From: Anarhynchus alexandrinus
Lineage: Eukaryota > Chordata > Aves > Charadriiformes > Charadriidae
Length of the DNA: 64,000 bases
NCBI GenBank assembly: GCA_008711295.1
Contig: VUYV01000003.1
Location: 3,693,678-3,757,677, forward strand
Direction: 5' to 3'
Shown: piece after piece, positions 11,598 through 23,636 of the stretch
How positions within the stretch are numbered: position 1 is the stretch's first letter
How the letters are laid out: each line of letters begins with the position of its first letter
The notes under the pieces: generated by a model
What the model was told of the DNA's origin: nothing
The model's input: only the letters and a program-made list of their open reading frames with translations
Databases searched by the model: none
Program-made: the position numbers and the translations under genes

Positions 11598-13928
11598 TAT
11601 AAAACCATACCAACCATGCACTACAGAGCTACAACTTCACATAGCCTGAACTAGCTTTAAGGATGGTTATACACTCTCTGTCCCAAAGGTATCATACACC
11701 TAAATGGAGCTGGAGTTTCACTGAACAGGGCTAATGAAAAGCATGGATTTAATGATCCTGTACTTATACCTGGATAAACAAAGGATATCAGTCTAGAGTG
11801 CTGTCAGCTTGGAGTGCTTTGCGAGCAATAAAATTATAACCAAGCTATTAATAAAAACTGATCTCTTCAGTTCAATAATCACTTGCTATGAGGAGTAATG
11901 ACCTAAATGGAAAGTAAAATGCATATTTCTTGGTTTCTCATATGACCATAAATCCCCCAAACCATAGGTCTGTGAAAGATGAAAGCCAAGATTAAAAGTA
12001 ACTTTTAAAAAGCAGATAACAGACTTACATGTGAACCATATTATCTCTACAGACTAATGGAAACAATAGACAAACATTATTTGAAAGAAAAAACTTAAAA
12101 TTTTCTACCCGTTTACAGGTTCCTTATCTAAGAATACTGATGAAAAGAAATAAAAAATAGAAATTCAACCACAACGAGACCCACACATTTGCATAGATAT
12201 AGGAGCAAAATAAACTTTTCCAAATAAATGAAAAGTTTGTTCACATTGGATGAGATATTAAAAATGCTAGGGTAACTTGTAAAGCTGTGTGCTGAAAAAA
12301 AAACCAAACATTTTTCATAAGGAGGAAATAATTATAGGTTTTTACAGTGTACCTGAAGTTTCTGAAGGCAATGAACCAACCTCATTCACTTCCAAATACA
12401 TCCGATTTTCCTAACTGCAAGGATAATTCTAAGGTGCTGTTTCCTTAGTGAGCCTTCCATTTATCTCTAGATGTTCAAATATGCACCCACAGTTTATCTG
12501 TTCCTATACCAAAAAAAGGTCCCCATATCCTTCACCTGGTATTCCTCTTTCCCTTGTGAACTGTGAATTAGCTTAGAAAAGGCCTGCTTGGGAACTGAGG
12601 GACCTAATGTATACCCTACAAAATTCAAATAAAATATTATAGTCACTTTAGCCAATCTTTTTATTTTTTTTAGATCACCTAAAAATAACAAGCAGTGTCC
12701 ATGTTCAGCACAGACAATGTGAAAATATCAGTTCCTTGGCATTGAATAATTTGACCTTCAATAGAAAAAAAATACCTAGACTCTCAGTTCAGTTTTTCCA
12801 TCTTAAAAAGATGGGGACTGGAGCCTTCATCCTCTTCTCTTTTATGTTTTATTTTTCTTTGAAAAAAATCTCACTGGATTCTTGCCTCCACTGAAAAATC
12901 CTCACAAGAAAGACCTTGGAAGACAAGTACATCAAGGAAGACACCTAGGAAGTATCAAAATGATGGACATTTCTTAGAACTAGAGTCCAGAGATTTAATT
13001 TTTTAAAACAGCTGGGAGAATTCCCAAGCAAGGTAATTTGACTGCAGGACTGTAAAGTCAGTTTATGGTAAGAGCAGCCTATTTATTACTAAATTTTACT
13101 GTGAGATATATTGCAATTTTTAGAAGGGCTTTATGTTTCTTCTTACGTATAGGCATTTTTTCAGATTGATTATATGTTAAAACTTGGTAAAACAGAGTTT
13201 ATGCCTGCCTAGACATGTTAAAGCATCTAATTATCCACTGCTTTTAATTTAGTGTATTTTTAAAATTCTTTTACACAGTAAACCAGCAATAAGTAACAAC
13301 AAAAAGGGCAAGATGAAAAAATATGAATCTAAAACTGAGACCCCAATTTTCATCCAGCAAGAAAAGAAAGGTTTTATTGCATGTAGTATTTCAGTAGTTA
13401 AAAATCAGAATAAAATTAGTTATTTCAAAATTTTCCGCGAACAGGAGCAGAATCTTACTTCTAGATACCATTACAGATGGAAAGAAGATCCATTTTTGGA
13501 CACATGAATTTAGGCATTCAAGTCTTTGCATGCAATTTAGGTGTGGAAACTTTCATTGCCCAGTGAAGATGTCATCAATAAAGTCAGCGGATTTCAGAGA
13601 ACACGTGTAAGTTTGCTCAGCTGAATAACTCCCAAAGTTTATCGCTGTTTTAACTAGGAACTTGACTAAGCTGTCTAATTATCTATTGGTGTCTGACACA
13701 TGTATATAAGATGTCCTCAAGAGGCTGATATGGATGACAGAGGTTTAATTTAACACTTTAGCGTTGCTATTTTTTTAAGGATTTTTACAACTTTGGAGAG
13801 AAAGAATATCTTAATTTCTAAGAATATGGATTTTATTTGAAGTATGTGATTTTTTTAACTTTAATTCATATTTTATGCAACAACATATTTTATTATAGTT
13901 TTTCTCTGTGTCACTGACCTGTTGTCCA

Positions 13929-13983
13929 GTGTATCATTGTGTATCTGTAGTCAGATGTGTATCATTGAATTTATCTGTAGTCA
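13929..13983. repeat. Imperfect tandem duplication, about 27 bp per unit
   Basis: GTGTATCATTG followed by a TATCTGTAGTCA segment occurs at 13929-13953 and again at 13957-13983. The two units differ by a few bases in the middle. It is a simple local duplication. Confidence 0.75.
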
Positions 13984-14652
13984 AGATATTATCAAAATCT
14001 TTTTATGTATTAATGGGGGAAATTCATTGCAGATCATCAATATATAGCTATTAGGGAAAAAACACAAACAATAGATGGATTTTAAATGAAATGGATTTAC
14101 CTTCATAATTTATATTCTTATAATACAAATATAGGTTTAAGCAGACTAATAACATTTCTGTATTCTATAAATGAAGTGAATGTATAACCGTGAACATTCT
14201 GTGTTTTGTTTCAAGGGATTTCATTGTTTGGATAATGTACATTGGATAGAAATAGGGAAAAAAGGTAATATAATGACCCATTGAAGTATTGCATCCTGTA
14301 CAGAAAACAAATGTGTACACAAATAAGCCAACCCTTACTCTGTTAAAAAAATGAGAAGAGTAAGTAGTTAAGTAAGGCTTAAAAACATTGTCAATGTGTG
14401 CTAGACACCTAATAACTTGTAACTTTCTTCCTTTTTCCATCATTTTAGATGTGAGTTTGTTTTTCATTAATACCAGGCACTTATAATTTTTATTACTTTT
14501 TTACTAGACTCATGGGTGATTATTATTTCAGAAACTCATTGTGCTTCTATTAAGAGGCAGGAATAAAAATGGTGAGATACCTAAATTTATGTAACCATGT
14601 TTAAAATATTGACTCAGGATAACGTATGCCTTAGATAGAGATATTAATTTGC

Positions 14653-14670
14653 ATTATTATTATTATTATT
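14653..14670. repeat. (ATT)n microsatellite, six units
   Basis: Six perfect ATT units occur in a row, continuing into two ACT units. This is a simple repeat. Confidence 0.9.
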
Positions 14671-15399
14671 ACTACTGCTTTATATTGATGATATTTTTGG
14701 GGGTAGAAACAAATAAACTCTGGTACATTTTTTAGTACTTGAAAGATTTAGGATAATGTTAGGTTGACTGCATTTTCTTAGAATCCAACTTATTTTATTA
14801 GTTAACCAAAGTGTGCAGATACTTGTGTAATTTGAAAGAGAATGTTTACATGGCAATCTCTGCCATGTTGTTTTGATTGTTGAGTTTCTATTTTTGGAAA
14901 ATTATATTCTAAAAATACAACTCTAGAACATGATGAGTTAGGATAAATGTATTGAATTCCATTACAGTATCCTGGCCTTTGAGTTCTAATTAATACTTAT
15001 TAATTATTACTATTCTCTAATCCCTAACTACCTTGACAGCCCAGATATAGTAACAACAGGATTTCACCAGAAATCATCACCTTCCCTACAGTCAGAATTA
15101 GTACATTGCAGTCCTGACTGACTAAAATTGGGCTGTTAATTCTTGTCAACAGAGTACATTTAACATTTTAAAAAAAGCAGAAGGGAGTTCATGAAAAGAT
15201 GTCACATAAATGTGTTCTTAAACTTCCATTCCACTAATAAAATTGTGCCCTACTAATTCAGAGAGAGTAAAGCAAAAGGTCAGAAAGATTTAAAAGTCAT
15301 AAAAATGTATTAATTGCCAGAGCATTAGGCCATCTGTCGTGAAGCAAGAGTCTTTGTCCTCAGCAGTGGACTCAGCTATATCAATAGTGTAACTGCTGT

Positions 15400-15560
15400 T
15401 CAATAGCTGTGTTAGTTTAGCTCCTCCTGGAGCAGACATTTAATTGAAACTCAGACTGGCAGAGTACATGGATCCCTGTTGTTAATTGGTCTTTAGAGAC
15501 TGTTAAAAGTATGCCAATTATCTCTAGCCCCAGTCCCAAAACAACATAAAAAAATTTAAA
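15400..15560. other. Candidate conserved non-coding element
   Basis: This is a stretch of balanced base composition in AT-rich surroundings, lacking simple repeats and containing homeodomain-type and similar short motifs (TTTAATTG, GTTAATTG, CCAATTATC). Nothing codes through it. The call is an impression from texture only; conservation with other birds would be decisive. Confidence 0.2.
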
Positions 15561-18500
15561 AAGCGAGAAAAGAATAAGGTCACCTTGTCTTGTCATTAAT
15601 AAGCACCAAAAGGTGTCAGTTTTTTAAAAAAAATATAAGTCTATGTGGCATTGTCTTTGGATGCAGAGTTGAACAGAAGTCTGGCACAGCAGTTGTTCAT
15701 GTACCACTAAGGCAGGTGGCCTAGAGATTGTCTGATCAAAACAAAACTCAATTTTTTCCCTCTTCAGTAAAAAATATTCTTTCTAAGATCAGGTTAAGAG
15801 CCTCGATTTAGGGTGTGTAAAAAATAATGCACTGTAAAATGTCAAGATGCCTGAAGAAGATGGATGAGAGGAATAAAGCAACAAGTGATCTGTGAGAGAG
15901 TCCTAACCCCCTTCAGAGAAGATGACTTTAAGAGCTAATTACAAACATTTTTCAGTACAAGCAATCAGCTATATTTTCTGCTGCAAATTATTTAAACTTG
16001 GAAAAGAGAAACGAAAATATTTAGCAATCACTTCAAGACATAAGACCCAAGGATAAAAAATCTTTATAATATGTAATAATATATTCTACCTTTTAAAGCA
16101 CCACTTGTGAACTAACAGCCTCTGTTCATTAAACATTAAATCTTTCCTTAGATCATAGGAGAAGAACTTAAATAACACACTTACTCTGACATGATTTTAC
16201 ATTTATAAAAAAGTGGCGAAAATTGCTCTATCATAATAGTATAAATACCTATTTTAAGAAAAAAGTAAAGGAAAAAAGAAAAAGTCCAAAGTCAATATAT
16301 ATAGTCAATAGGAATTCTTACAAAATGGAATGTGTTGACATACAAGATTTTCGTTTCCACCTCTTCAGGACAAAAGCATTGTTAATAATACAATCTCAGG
16401 TACAGTTCCTCTTGTATTTACAATCAGGATATTTAATATCCATATCTAGAAATTTAAACCTAAAATTGCCTTTTCCTTAAAAGTCAAGCTGTTTTTACAA
16501 ATTCTCCTTGTTACTGTGGGAAAAAAATAGTCATTTTTACCAGGAAGAACATTCAGGGAATACAATTAATGGAAGATTTCTCTCTTCTAACCAACCTTCT
16601 CTTTAGTCATTGATGCAAGAGTCTGGTGAATAGTAAGAATGCTATCCTGCAAACTCTTAAGCATGCAAGGTATGTAAAGACACTGTGCATAACAACAGTT
16701 CCTCAGTAGAACACTGCTAGGGTCAGCAGAAGTACCTCATATTTGGGTGGTCAAGCAAACCCTTTTACATGTCTGATGTAATGAATGAGGATAGAAAGAC
16801 AGACTACTGATGTAAACAGTGCAACAGCATAAGGTGTGTCTATGGTACGCAACAAATCAATCTGCAGAAAATGTAAAAAGTTAAACGCAGAGCGATAAGT
16901 AGAATAACCATGTTAACTACCATGAGAGTTGTAGCCAATTCATATTGGGACAGCACCACATCAGTGCAGTGGTAACACTTTTGGAACTTCATGTAATGCC
17001 TTTGAAGAGCACTGCACTCATCAGCTACACGAGGACTTCAGCAGTTCCGTGTTTAAACTTTAGTGTGAATGACCAATGGTCAAAATGAGTATTTTAGATG
17101 GACTTCAGGCAGGAGGATCTCAGAAGCTCATGGCAAATCTCCTTGGAAAAAGGTGAACAAGGACTGAAGAATCCACACTTCATTTCTGTTGATCTTACTC
17201 CCCATAAGACAATTTGATTGTGGGACTTTGAATCTGCTTCAGGGTGTGAACTAACAGACCTGGTCATGTAGCTCAGGCAAAAGCTTGTAAAAAGAGGTTC
17301 CGAGTGTAAGTTTCCATCAGATGACTGTTTACATCATTATGCTTTTAGATATTCATCAACAGGAATCAACTGAAACTGCCTGAATCTAAAAGTACAAGCG
17401 TCTACCCTACTGCCCAATATTATTAAACCACAAAAAATCTGCAAAAGACATTTATCAGCACAGATCTGATATCAAAGCCTGCAGGAGGACAGTTTGGTGT
17501 AATTTAGTGTAATAAACTTTAATACCAAGGAGAAAAAAAATATATTAGGTATTGTAAAATTGCCTTTGCCTTTACTGATTTGTAGGAGACACATTTACTC
17601 CATCAGACATGATCCTAGAAGAACATAATAACTCACATGTTCATGTCTTTAGTTGCTCATTTCATTAAATAAAGAGTTCAGGCTAATTAAATAAGCCTCT
17701 GCTTTAAGGTAAATCTCTGTTCTCCTTCAATAAATACAGACATGAAAAGCTTACATATAAATACCCCTTTGCTGGGTCGTAAACTTGCACGTATCACCTT
17801 GAGGTCCATTGCATAGACTTGGAAGTTCAGCTTTTAGATTTCTATACTCCTTTAATGGTTCATATATTTTTATTTGATGTTATAAAATTGTGTCTAAAAG
17901 TTAAGTTAGTTTTTGTGGGGTTTGGGTTTTTTTTATTGCACAGAACTATAACTGTGAACTATGCTTCAGACTGTTGCCCTTTGCAATTTTGGGTACTGTC
18001 TGTCTAAGAGAAACAAAGCCACAGGAGTATATTCTCAAAGACCAGGAAGACCAATATAGGAAAAGAAAATGATACATTTTTCAAACCTATGACAAAATAT
18101 TTGTTTTGCATATTTCTTGCAGCCCGTTTTCCAAGGGACCCAGGTTGCTCACTGTCAATGATGTTTTTATCATTAACGATTATCTCATACTTGCACTGGT
18201 GGAAAACTTTGTTAACATACAAACATCAACATTAATAAATGATAATTTAAAATTTGTCAGCATTGTTGATAACTTAAGAATCATTAACCTTCTACTTTGG
18301 CACATTTTATGCATGAGGGACCACAAACTGACATGACTAAGTAGAGGATGTAGGTAAAAACATTGCCAAAGACTAAGCTTGAATTTTTCCTTTAAGAAAT
18401 CTGAAAGTCGTTGTACTTACCATTTAACAGCTTCTTCTGTTAAGCATCAGGTTGCTATAACTATACATTCATGAAGAGGTGTTATAAACTCAAACTTAGT

Positions 18501-18756
18501 TAGTGAAAATAAATAATGAGATTTCTTCTGGAACTTAGTAAGACTAATTCTTACTAATTTATTTTTTTAAAGAAACTGTTGTTAAATACACCTCTTTAAA
18601 GTGAATTGATGGATTTTTGAATTAGTTTTCACAGGATGTAACTAAGGTAAAGTAGCTGTATTGTAACGTAACATATAGGACTAAATAGGATTCACTATTC
18701 CCTTTAATCCTTGAGGGGAACTCTCCTGATATTTTTAAAATATTCTTACCTATTTC

Positions 18757-18820
18757 AGAGAATCACACAATCACAGCATGGTGCAGGTTGGAAGAGACCT
18801 CTAGAGGTCATATTGTCCAG
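18757..18820 (-). mobile_element. Short CR1 3'-end relic
   Basis: Sixty-odd bases match the minus-strand view of a CR1 3' end: AATCACACAATCACAG (degenerate ATTCTGTGATT-type tail), then GTTGGAAGAGACCTCTAGAGGTCAT, then TGTCCAG. The match stops near 18820. It is an old, severely 5'-truncated insertion, or what remains after deletion. It is not the missing 3' end of CR1-A, because it shows the general 3' end of another subfamily. Confidence 0.7.
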
Positions 18821-19342
18821 AACATGAATTATAAATGTATGCAAAGTTAGTTGTTGATAAGTGAAATAATATACTTCCTATTTACCTGACCGAGGTGAGT
18901 CCCAGTCACAATTCTAACCGCATTAAAAGCTGTTCATATAAAGATGCGATGAAGAGATTTCAGAGTGGAACAATTCCTCACTGCTTGGTTGTGCCTTGTT
19001 TTTTTCTTTCTTTCTCTATTAAGAAAAAACTGTTATGCAAATAAATGATTGTTATTTGTTTTGATGCCATTAGTGCAGAGCAAGAAAAACTGTAGGTGAT
19101 TAAAACTGAAGGGATTAAAATGCCTGGATTTTCATTAGAAATGACAACAACTAGGTTTATATTTGTCTTTTCTTATTTGTCTATAATAAATGTATACATT
19201 AAAAAGATGTATTTGTTTAAAAGGAAAGGGGAAATTTAGCCAAGACTATTTGGATTTAAAGTTGCTTTCCTCATCTCAGATGGCCCCTTCCTAGAGAGGG
19301 GATTGTCATGATCATTGCACATGCTCACATGACGATCACTTC
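18821..19342. other. Spacer between two CR1 3' ends
   Basis: About 520 bases of AT-rich DNA with nothing recognised. It lies directly downstream (on the minus strand) of the CR1-B 3' end. It does not contain the 3' remainder of CR1-A, which bears on how the CR1-A/CR1-B fusion formed. Confidence 0.5.
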
Positions 19343-20820
19343 CATAGAATCATAGAATTGATGAGGTTGGAAGGGACCTTTAAGATCATCAAGTCCAACC
19401 ATTAACCTACCCTGACAAAACCACTTCTAAACCATGTCCTCCAGTACCACATCTACCCTTTTTTTAAACACCTCCAGGGATGGGGAATCCACCACCTCCC
19501 TGGGCAGCCTATTACAATGTTTAATAACCCTTTCAGTGAATAAATGTTTCCTAATATCCAATCTAAACCTCGTCTGACACAACTTGAACCCATTTCCTCT
19601 CATCCTATCACTTGTCACCAGGGAGAAGAGGTTAGCCTCCACCTCTCTACAACCTCCTTTCAGGAGGAGCCTCCTCTAGTGGGATCTCACCAGTGCCGAG
19701 TACAGGGGTATGATTGCTTCCCTAGTCCTGCTCACCACACTGTTCCTGATACAGACTAGGATGCCACTGGCCTTTTTGGCCACCTGAGCACACTGTTAGC
19801 TCATATTCAGCCAGCCGTCCACCAACACCCCCAGGTCCTTTTCTGCTGGGCAGCTTTCAAGCCACTCCGCCCCAATCCTGTAGCGTTGCATGGGGTTGTT
19901 GTGACCCAAGGGCAGGACCTGGCACTTAGCCTTTTTGAACCTCATACCATTGGCCTCGGCCCATCAGTCCAGCCTGTCCAGATCCCTCTGCAGAGCCATC
20001 CTAACTTCAAGTAGATCAACGCGCCCACCTAGCTTAGTGTCATCTGCAAACTTACTGAGGGTGCATTCGACCCCGTCATCCAGATCATTGATAAAGATAT
20101 TAAACAGAACTGGCCCCAGCACCGAGCTCTGGGGGACACCACTTGTGACCGGACACCAACTGGATTTAACTCCATTCACCACCACTCTCTGGGCACGGCC
20201 ATCCAGCCAGTTTTTTACCCAGCAAAGAGTACACCTGTCCAGGCCATGATCAGCCAGCTTCCCCAGGAGAATGCTGTGGGAAACGGTGTCAAAAGCTTTG
20301 CTAAAATCCAGGTAGATAACATCTACAGCTTTTCCCTCATCCACTAAGCGGGTCACCTTATCATAGAAGGAGATTAGGTTTGTCAGGCATGACCTGCCTT
20401 TCACAAACCCATGCTGACTGAGCCTGATCACCCTGTTCTCCTGCATGTGCCATGTAATGGTACTGAGGATGATCTGCTCCATGACCTTCCCAGGTAGTGA
20501 GGTCAGACTGACCAGCCCATAGTTCCCTGGATCCTCCTTTCGGCCCTTCTTGTGGATGGGTGTCATGTTTGCCAACCTCCAGTCAGCTGGCACCTCCCCG
20601 GTTAGCCAGGACTGTTCATAAATGAAGTAAAAGTGGCCTGGTAAGCACCTCCGCCAGCTCCTTCAGTACCCTTGGGTGGATCCCATCTAGTCCCATAGAT
20701 TTGTGTACCTCCAGGTGCTGAAGCAGGTCCCTCACCATTTCCCCTTGGATTACAGGGGCTTCATTCTGCTCCCCATTCCTGTCTTCTAGCTCAGGGGTCT
20801 GGGTACTTAGGTCCATGTCC
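19343..20820 (-). mobile_element. CR1-B: CR1 LINE copy fused downstream of CR1-A
   Basis: This minus-strand CR1 copy starts (5') near 20820, a little upstream of the reverse transcriptase, and ends with a doubled CATAGAAT (ATTCTATG on the element's strand) at 19343-19358, the typical CR1 tail. Its wording ([49 protein letters not shown]) belongs to a subfamily different from CR1-A. Immediately upstream, in the same orientation and even in the same reading frame, lies CR1-A, cut off at its HKKDMDL block. Inside CR1-B about 60 codons are missing near 19675, so the ALVR segment is followed almost directly by the KGGC segment. Confidence 0.93.
19427..20815 (-). pseudogene. CR1-B ORF2 reverse transcriptase and C-terminus, broken
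   Basis: The main open stretch (19964-20593, 209 codons) carries most of the RT fingers and palm: [17 protein letters not shown], the [13 protein letters not shown] block, the [14 protein letters not shown] block, motif A ([12 protein letters not shown]) and an intact catalytic FADD box at 20039-20050. The RT N-terminal lead-in lies at 20616-20815. Downstream, frames change, and the region with [10 protein letters not shown] up to RGDLI is deleted near 19675. The last frame (19427-19642) ends in a natural-looking ORF2 terminus, [16 protein letters not shown] in place of GVPQGSVLGP is a change in RT motif B. The protein would have made cDNA by target-primed reverse transcription; this copy cannot. 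Confidence 0.9.
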
Positions 20821-22932
20821 TTCTTGTGCTGAGGACTCCAAAGCTGGATGCAATATTCCCGGTAGGGTCTCACCAGACCAGAGTAGAGGGGCAGAATCAC
20901 TTCCCTCGACCTGCTGCTCATGCCTCTTTTCATGCAGCTCAGGATGAGGTCGGCCTTCTGGGCTGCAAGCACACGTTGCCAGCTCATGTTAAGTTTCTCA
21001 TCAACCAAAACCCCCAAGTCTTTCTGCTCAGGGCTGCTCTCAATCCACTCATCACCCAGCCTGTATTTGTGCTTGGGATTGTTCCGACCCACATGCAACA
21101 CCTTGTACCTGGCCTTGTTGCTTCATGAGGTTTCCACAGGCTCACCTTTCAAGTCTGTCCAGGTACCTCTTGGATGGCATCCCTTCCCTCCAGCGTGTCG
21201 ACCGCTCCACACAGCTTGGTGTCGTTGGCAAACTTGTTGAGGGTGCACTCAATCCCACTGTCCGTGCCGTCAACAAAGATATTAAATAGTACTGGTCCCA
21301 GTACGGACCCCTGAAGAATGCCACTTGTCACTGGTTGCCACTTGGACATCAAGTCGTTGACAACAACCCTTTGAGTGCAACCAGCCAGCCAGTTCCTTAT
21401 CCACCAAATGGTCCACCTGTCAAGTTCATGTCTCTCCAATTTAGAGACCAGGATGTCATGCGGGACAGTGTCAAACACTTTGCACAAGTCCAGGTAGATG
21501 ATGTCAGTTGCTCTCCCCTTATCCACCAATGTTTTAACAACATCATAGAAGACCACCAAATTTGTCAGGCATGACTTGACCTTGGTGAAGCCACGCTGAC
21601 TGTCACCAATCACCTCCTTATTTTCCATGTGCCTTAGCAGAGTTTCCAGGAGGATCTGCTCCATGATCTTGCCAGGCACAGAGGTGAGACAGACTGGTCT
21701 GTAGTCCCCGGGTCTTCTTTTTTTTCCCTTTTTGGAAATGGGTGTTATGTTTCCCCTTTTCCAGTCAGCAGGAACTTCACCAGTCTGCCACGACTTCTCA
21801 GATATGACAGAAAGTGGCTTAGCAACTTCATCTGCCAGTTTCCTCAGCACCCTCAGATGTATCTCATCAGGTCCCATGGACTTGTGCACCTTTAGGTTCC
21901 TTAGATGGTGTCGTACTTGATCTTCACCTACAGTGGGTGGTGCCTCATTCTCCCTGTCCCTGCCTTTGCCTTCTGTGACTTGGGATGGTGTGGTTAGAGC
22001 ACTTGCAGGTGAAGATTAAGGCAAAAAAGTAGTTGAGTACCTCAGCCTTCTCCATATCCCAGGTCACCAGATCTTCCTTTTCCTTCCGGAGGGGGCCCAC
22101 ATTTTCCCTAGTCTTCCTTTTATCACTGACGTATCTATAGAAGTTTTTCTTGTTGCCCTTGATGTCCCTGGCCAGATTTAATTCTATCTGGGTTTTAGCT
22201 TGCCTAACCTGATCCCTGGCTGCTTGGAGAATTTCTCTGTATTCCTCTCAGGCTACCTGTCCTTTCTTCTGCCTTCTGTAGGCCTCCTTTTTGCTTTTGA
22301 GTACGTCCAGGAACTCCTTGATCATCCACGCAGTTCATCCGGGCTTTTTTTCTCAACTTCTTTGTTGGGATGCATTGCTCCTGAGCTTGGAGGAGGTGAT
22401 CCTTGAATACTAACCAGCTTTCTTGGAACCCTCTGCCATCCAGTGTCTTATCCCATGGAACCCTACCAAGCAGATCCTTGAAGAGGACAAAGTCTGCTTC
22501 CTGAAGTCTAGGGTAGTGAGCTTGTTGTATATCCTCCTCACTGCCCTAAGGATCTTGAACTGTACCATTTCATGATCACTACATCCAAGGCTACCCTTGA
22601 ACTTCACATTCCCCACCAGCCCCTCCATGTTGGTAAGGACAAGGTCCAGCATAGCTCCTCTCCTCTGTCACTTGGAGAAGGAAGTCATCATGAATGCATT
22701 CCAAGAAATTCCCCATTGCTTATGCCCTCTGTGTTGTTCCCCCAACAGATATCGAGGTGGTTGAAGTCCCCCATGAGGACCAGGACCTGTGAACACGATG
22801 CTACTCCTATCTGCCTACAGAGGGCTTCATCCTCTTGCTCATCCTGGTCAGGTGGCCTGTAGCAGACCCCCAGTGTAACAGGGCCTGTCCCTTCCCTCCC
22901 TTTCATCCTGACCTGTGAAGTTCTTGGTTGCA

Positions 22933-23336
22933 TGTTGGAGAGTGGCTCAGAGATAAAGGCCATGGTCTGGAATCTACTGAGCAGTTGTATGAGCAGAGCC
23001 CATTCTGAAGGCCTTCGCCTTAGCATGAGTAGCAAAACTAGGCCACAGTGAAACTGCTGAGTGTCAGCCGAACTGTCAAGGGCACAGTGACCTTGGCCAA
23101 GTCTTATAAACAACTTTGAAGAAGTAAGATCCTTGAGAACGCAGAACTGGCATAGTTAGCTGACCGCAAGTAGGAGGATCATGTAAATGTAACCATTAAG
23201 CTTTAGCCAATTAAATAATGGCGAGTAGGCATAATTATTGCTATCTGTATAAATATCTGTTCCCTGGACCAATAAAGTGAACCACGCTTTATCACTCACA
23301 TTGGGTCGTCTCAGCATGTTTCCTCCGCCGCTCGCA
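22933..23336 (+). mobile_element. ERVK-type solo LTR nested in CR1-A
   Basis: This 404-bp element begins TGTTGGAGAG and ends CGCTCGCA, giving TG...CA ends. It carries, in order on the plus strand, a TATA box (TATAAATA, 23248-23255) and a polyadenylation signal (AATAAA, 23271-23276) close together, as in short-R avian class II LTRs. A 60-base U5-like end follows. The 6-bp duplication and the layout fit ERVK. There is no internal retroviral sequence, so it is a solo LTR left by recombination between the two LTRs of a provirus. It sits opposite in orientation to CR1-A and is younger than it. The exact family name cannot be given without a repeat library. Confidence 0.88.
23248..23276 (+). promoter_or_regulatory. 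LTR core promoter and poly(A) signal
   Basis: TATAAATA at 23248-23255 and AATAAA at 23271-23276 lie 15 bases apart within the solo LTR. This spacing implies a very short R region. It could in principle start transcripts running rightward, antisense to CR1-A; whether it is active is unknown. Confidence 0.6.
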
Positions 23337-23636
23337 GTTGCATCCTCATCCATCCCCAGGCAGAGCTCCACACACTCCAGCAGGTCATTGACATAGAGGG
23401 CAACACCCCCTCCTCGTCTCCCCTGCCTGTCCTTCCTAAAGGGCTTGTATGCTTCCATTCCAACATTCCAGTCATACAGGTCATCCCACTACATCTCTGT
23501 GATTCCAATGAGATTATAGCCCTGGAGGTGTGCACGTCTCTAACTCCTCATTTGTTCCCCATGCTACGTGCATTTGCATCGAGGCACTCAGGCTGGGACC
23601 CTGTTGAAGCTGGAGCTTCAATACCACCCTCCCACA

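Larger units (their letters stand above)
11598..18756. other. AT-rich DNA with no recognised gene
   Basis: About 7 kb without recognisable coding or transposon sequence. Small features: a 27-28-bp imperfect tandem duplication at 13929-13983, an ATT run at 14653-14670 and an island at 15400-15560 that has the look of a conserved non-coding element (listed separately). Open frames at 13313-13507, 14165-14467 and 16223-16480 have no domain I recognise and low-complexity, Lys/Ile-rich composition expected from AT-rich DNA. Confidence 0.6.
22927..23342. repeat. 6-bp target-site duplication GTTGCA flanking an LTR
   Basis: GTTGCA at 22927-22932 and again at 23337-23342 directly abuts the LTR on both sides. 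Removing the LTR and one copy restores continuous CR1 endonuclease sequence between GMDEDAT and the VRMKG block, apart from a small frameshift. A 6-bp duplication is the length made by ERVK (class II) integrases. Confidence 0.9.
20821..23590 (-). pseudogene. CR1-A ORF2: endonuclease plus reverse transcriptase, interrupted
   Basis: The endonuclease half begins near 23590, with an ITEM block near 23490 and RRGGGVALYVND near 23390. It is split at 23336/22933 by the LTR and resumes with GVCYRPPDQ, the metal-binding GDFNHLDI block (about 22750) and the catalytic His block SDHEMV (H codon inside 22569-22580). A linker follows, and then the RT domain forms a long open frame at 21149-21889 (246 codons) with [24 protein letters not shown] and motif [13 protein letters not shown]. 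The FADD catalytic box has become FAND, so one catalytic Asp is lost. After a short indel near 21130 the C-terminal region (21101 to about 20821) runs to HKKDMDL and then passes into CR1-B. It was once a protein that nicks DNA and copies the element's RNA; it is inactive now. Confidence 0.92.

Noticed and set aside
11448..11654. Lys/Glu/Arg-rich frame (plus) and Phe/Leu/Ser-rich frame (minus, 11411-11617)
   Set aside because: Both are low-complexity translations of the polypurine tract and its complement.
14653..14670. Tandem units considered as a CRISPR or satellite array
   Set aside because: It is a plain (ATT)n microsatellite; no spacer-repeat pattern exists anywhere in the window.
20616..21101. 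161-codon frame that seems to join the end of one reverse transcriptase to the start of another
   Set aside because: It crosses the CR1-A/CR1-B boundary. The two parts are in frame by chance and do not form a designed fusion protein; the boundary itself is reported as a finding.
23156..23458. 100-codon minus-strand frame beginning with a CR1 endonuclease segment
   Set aside because: It is a read-through from CR1-A into the ERVK-type LTR; the part beyond GMDEDATAS is antisense LTR sequence, not protein.
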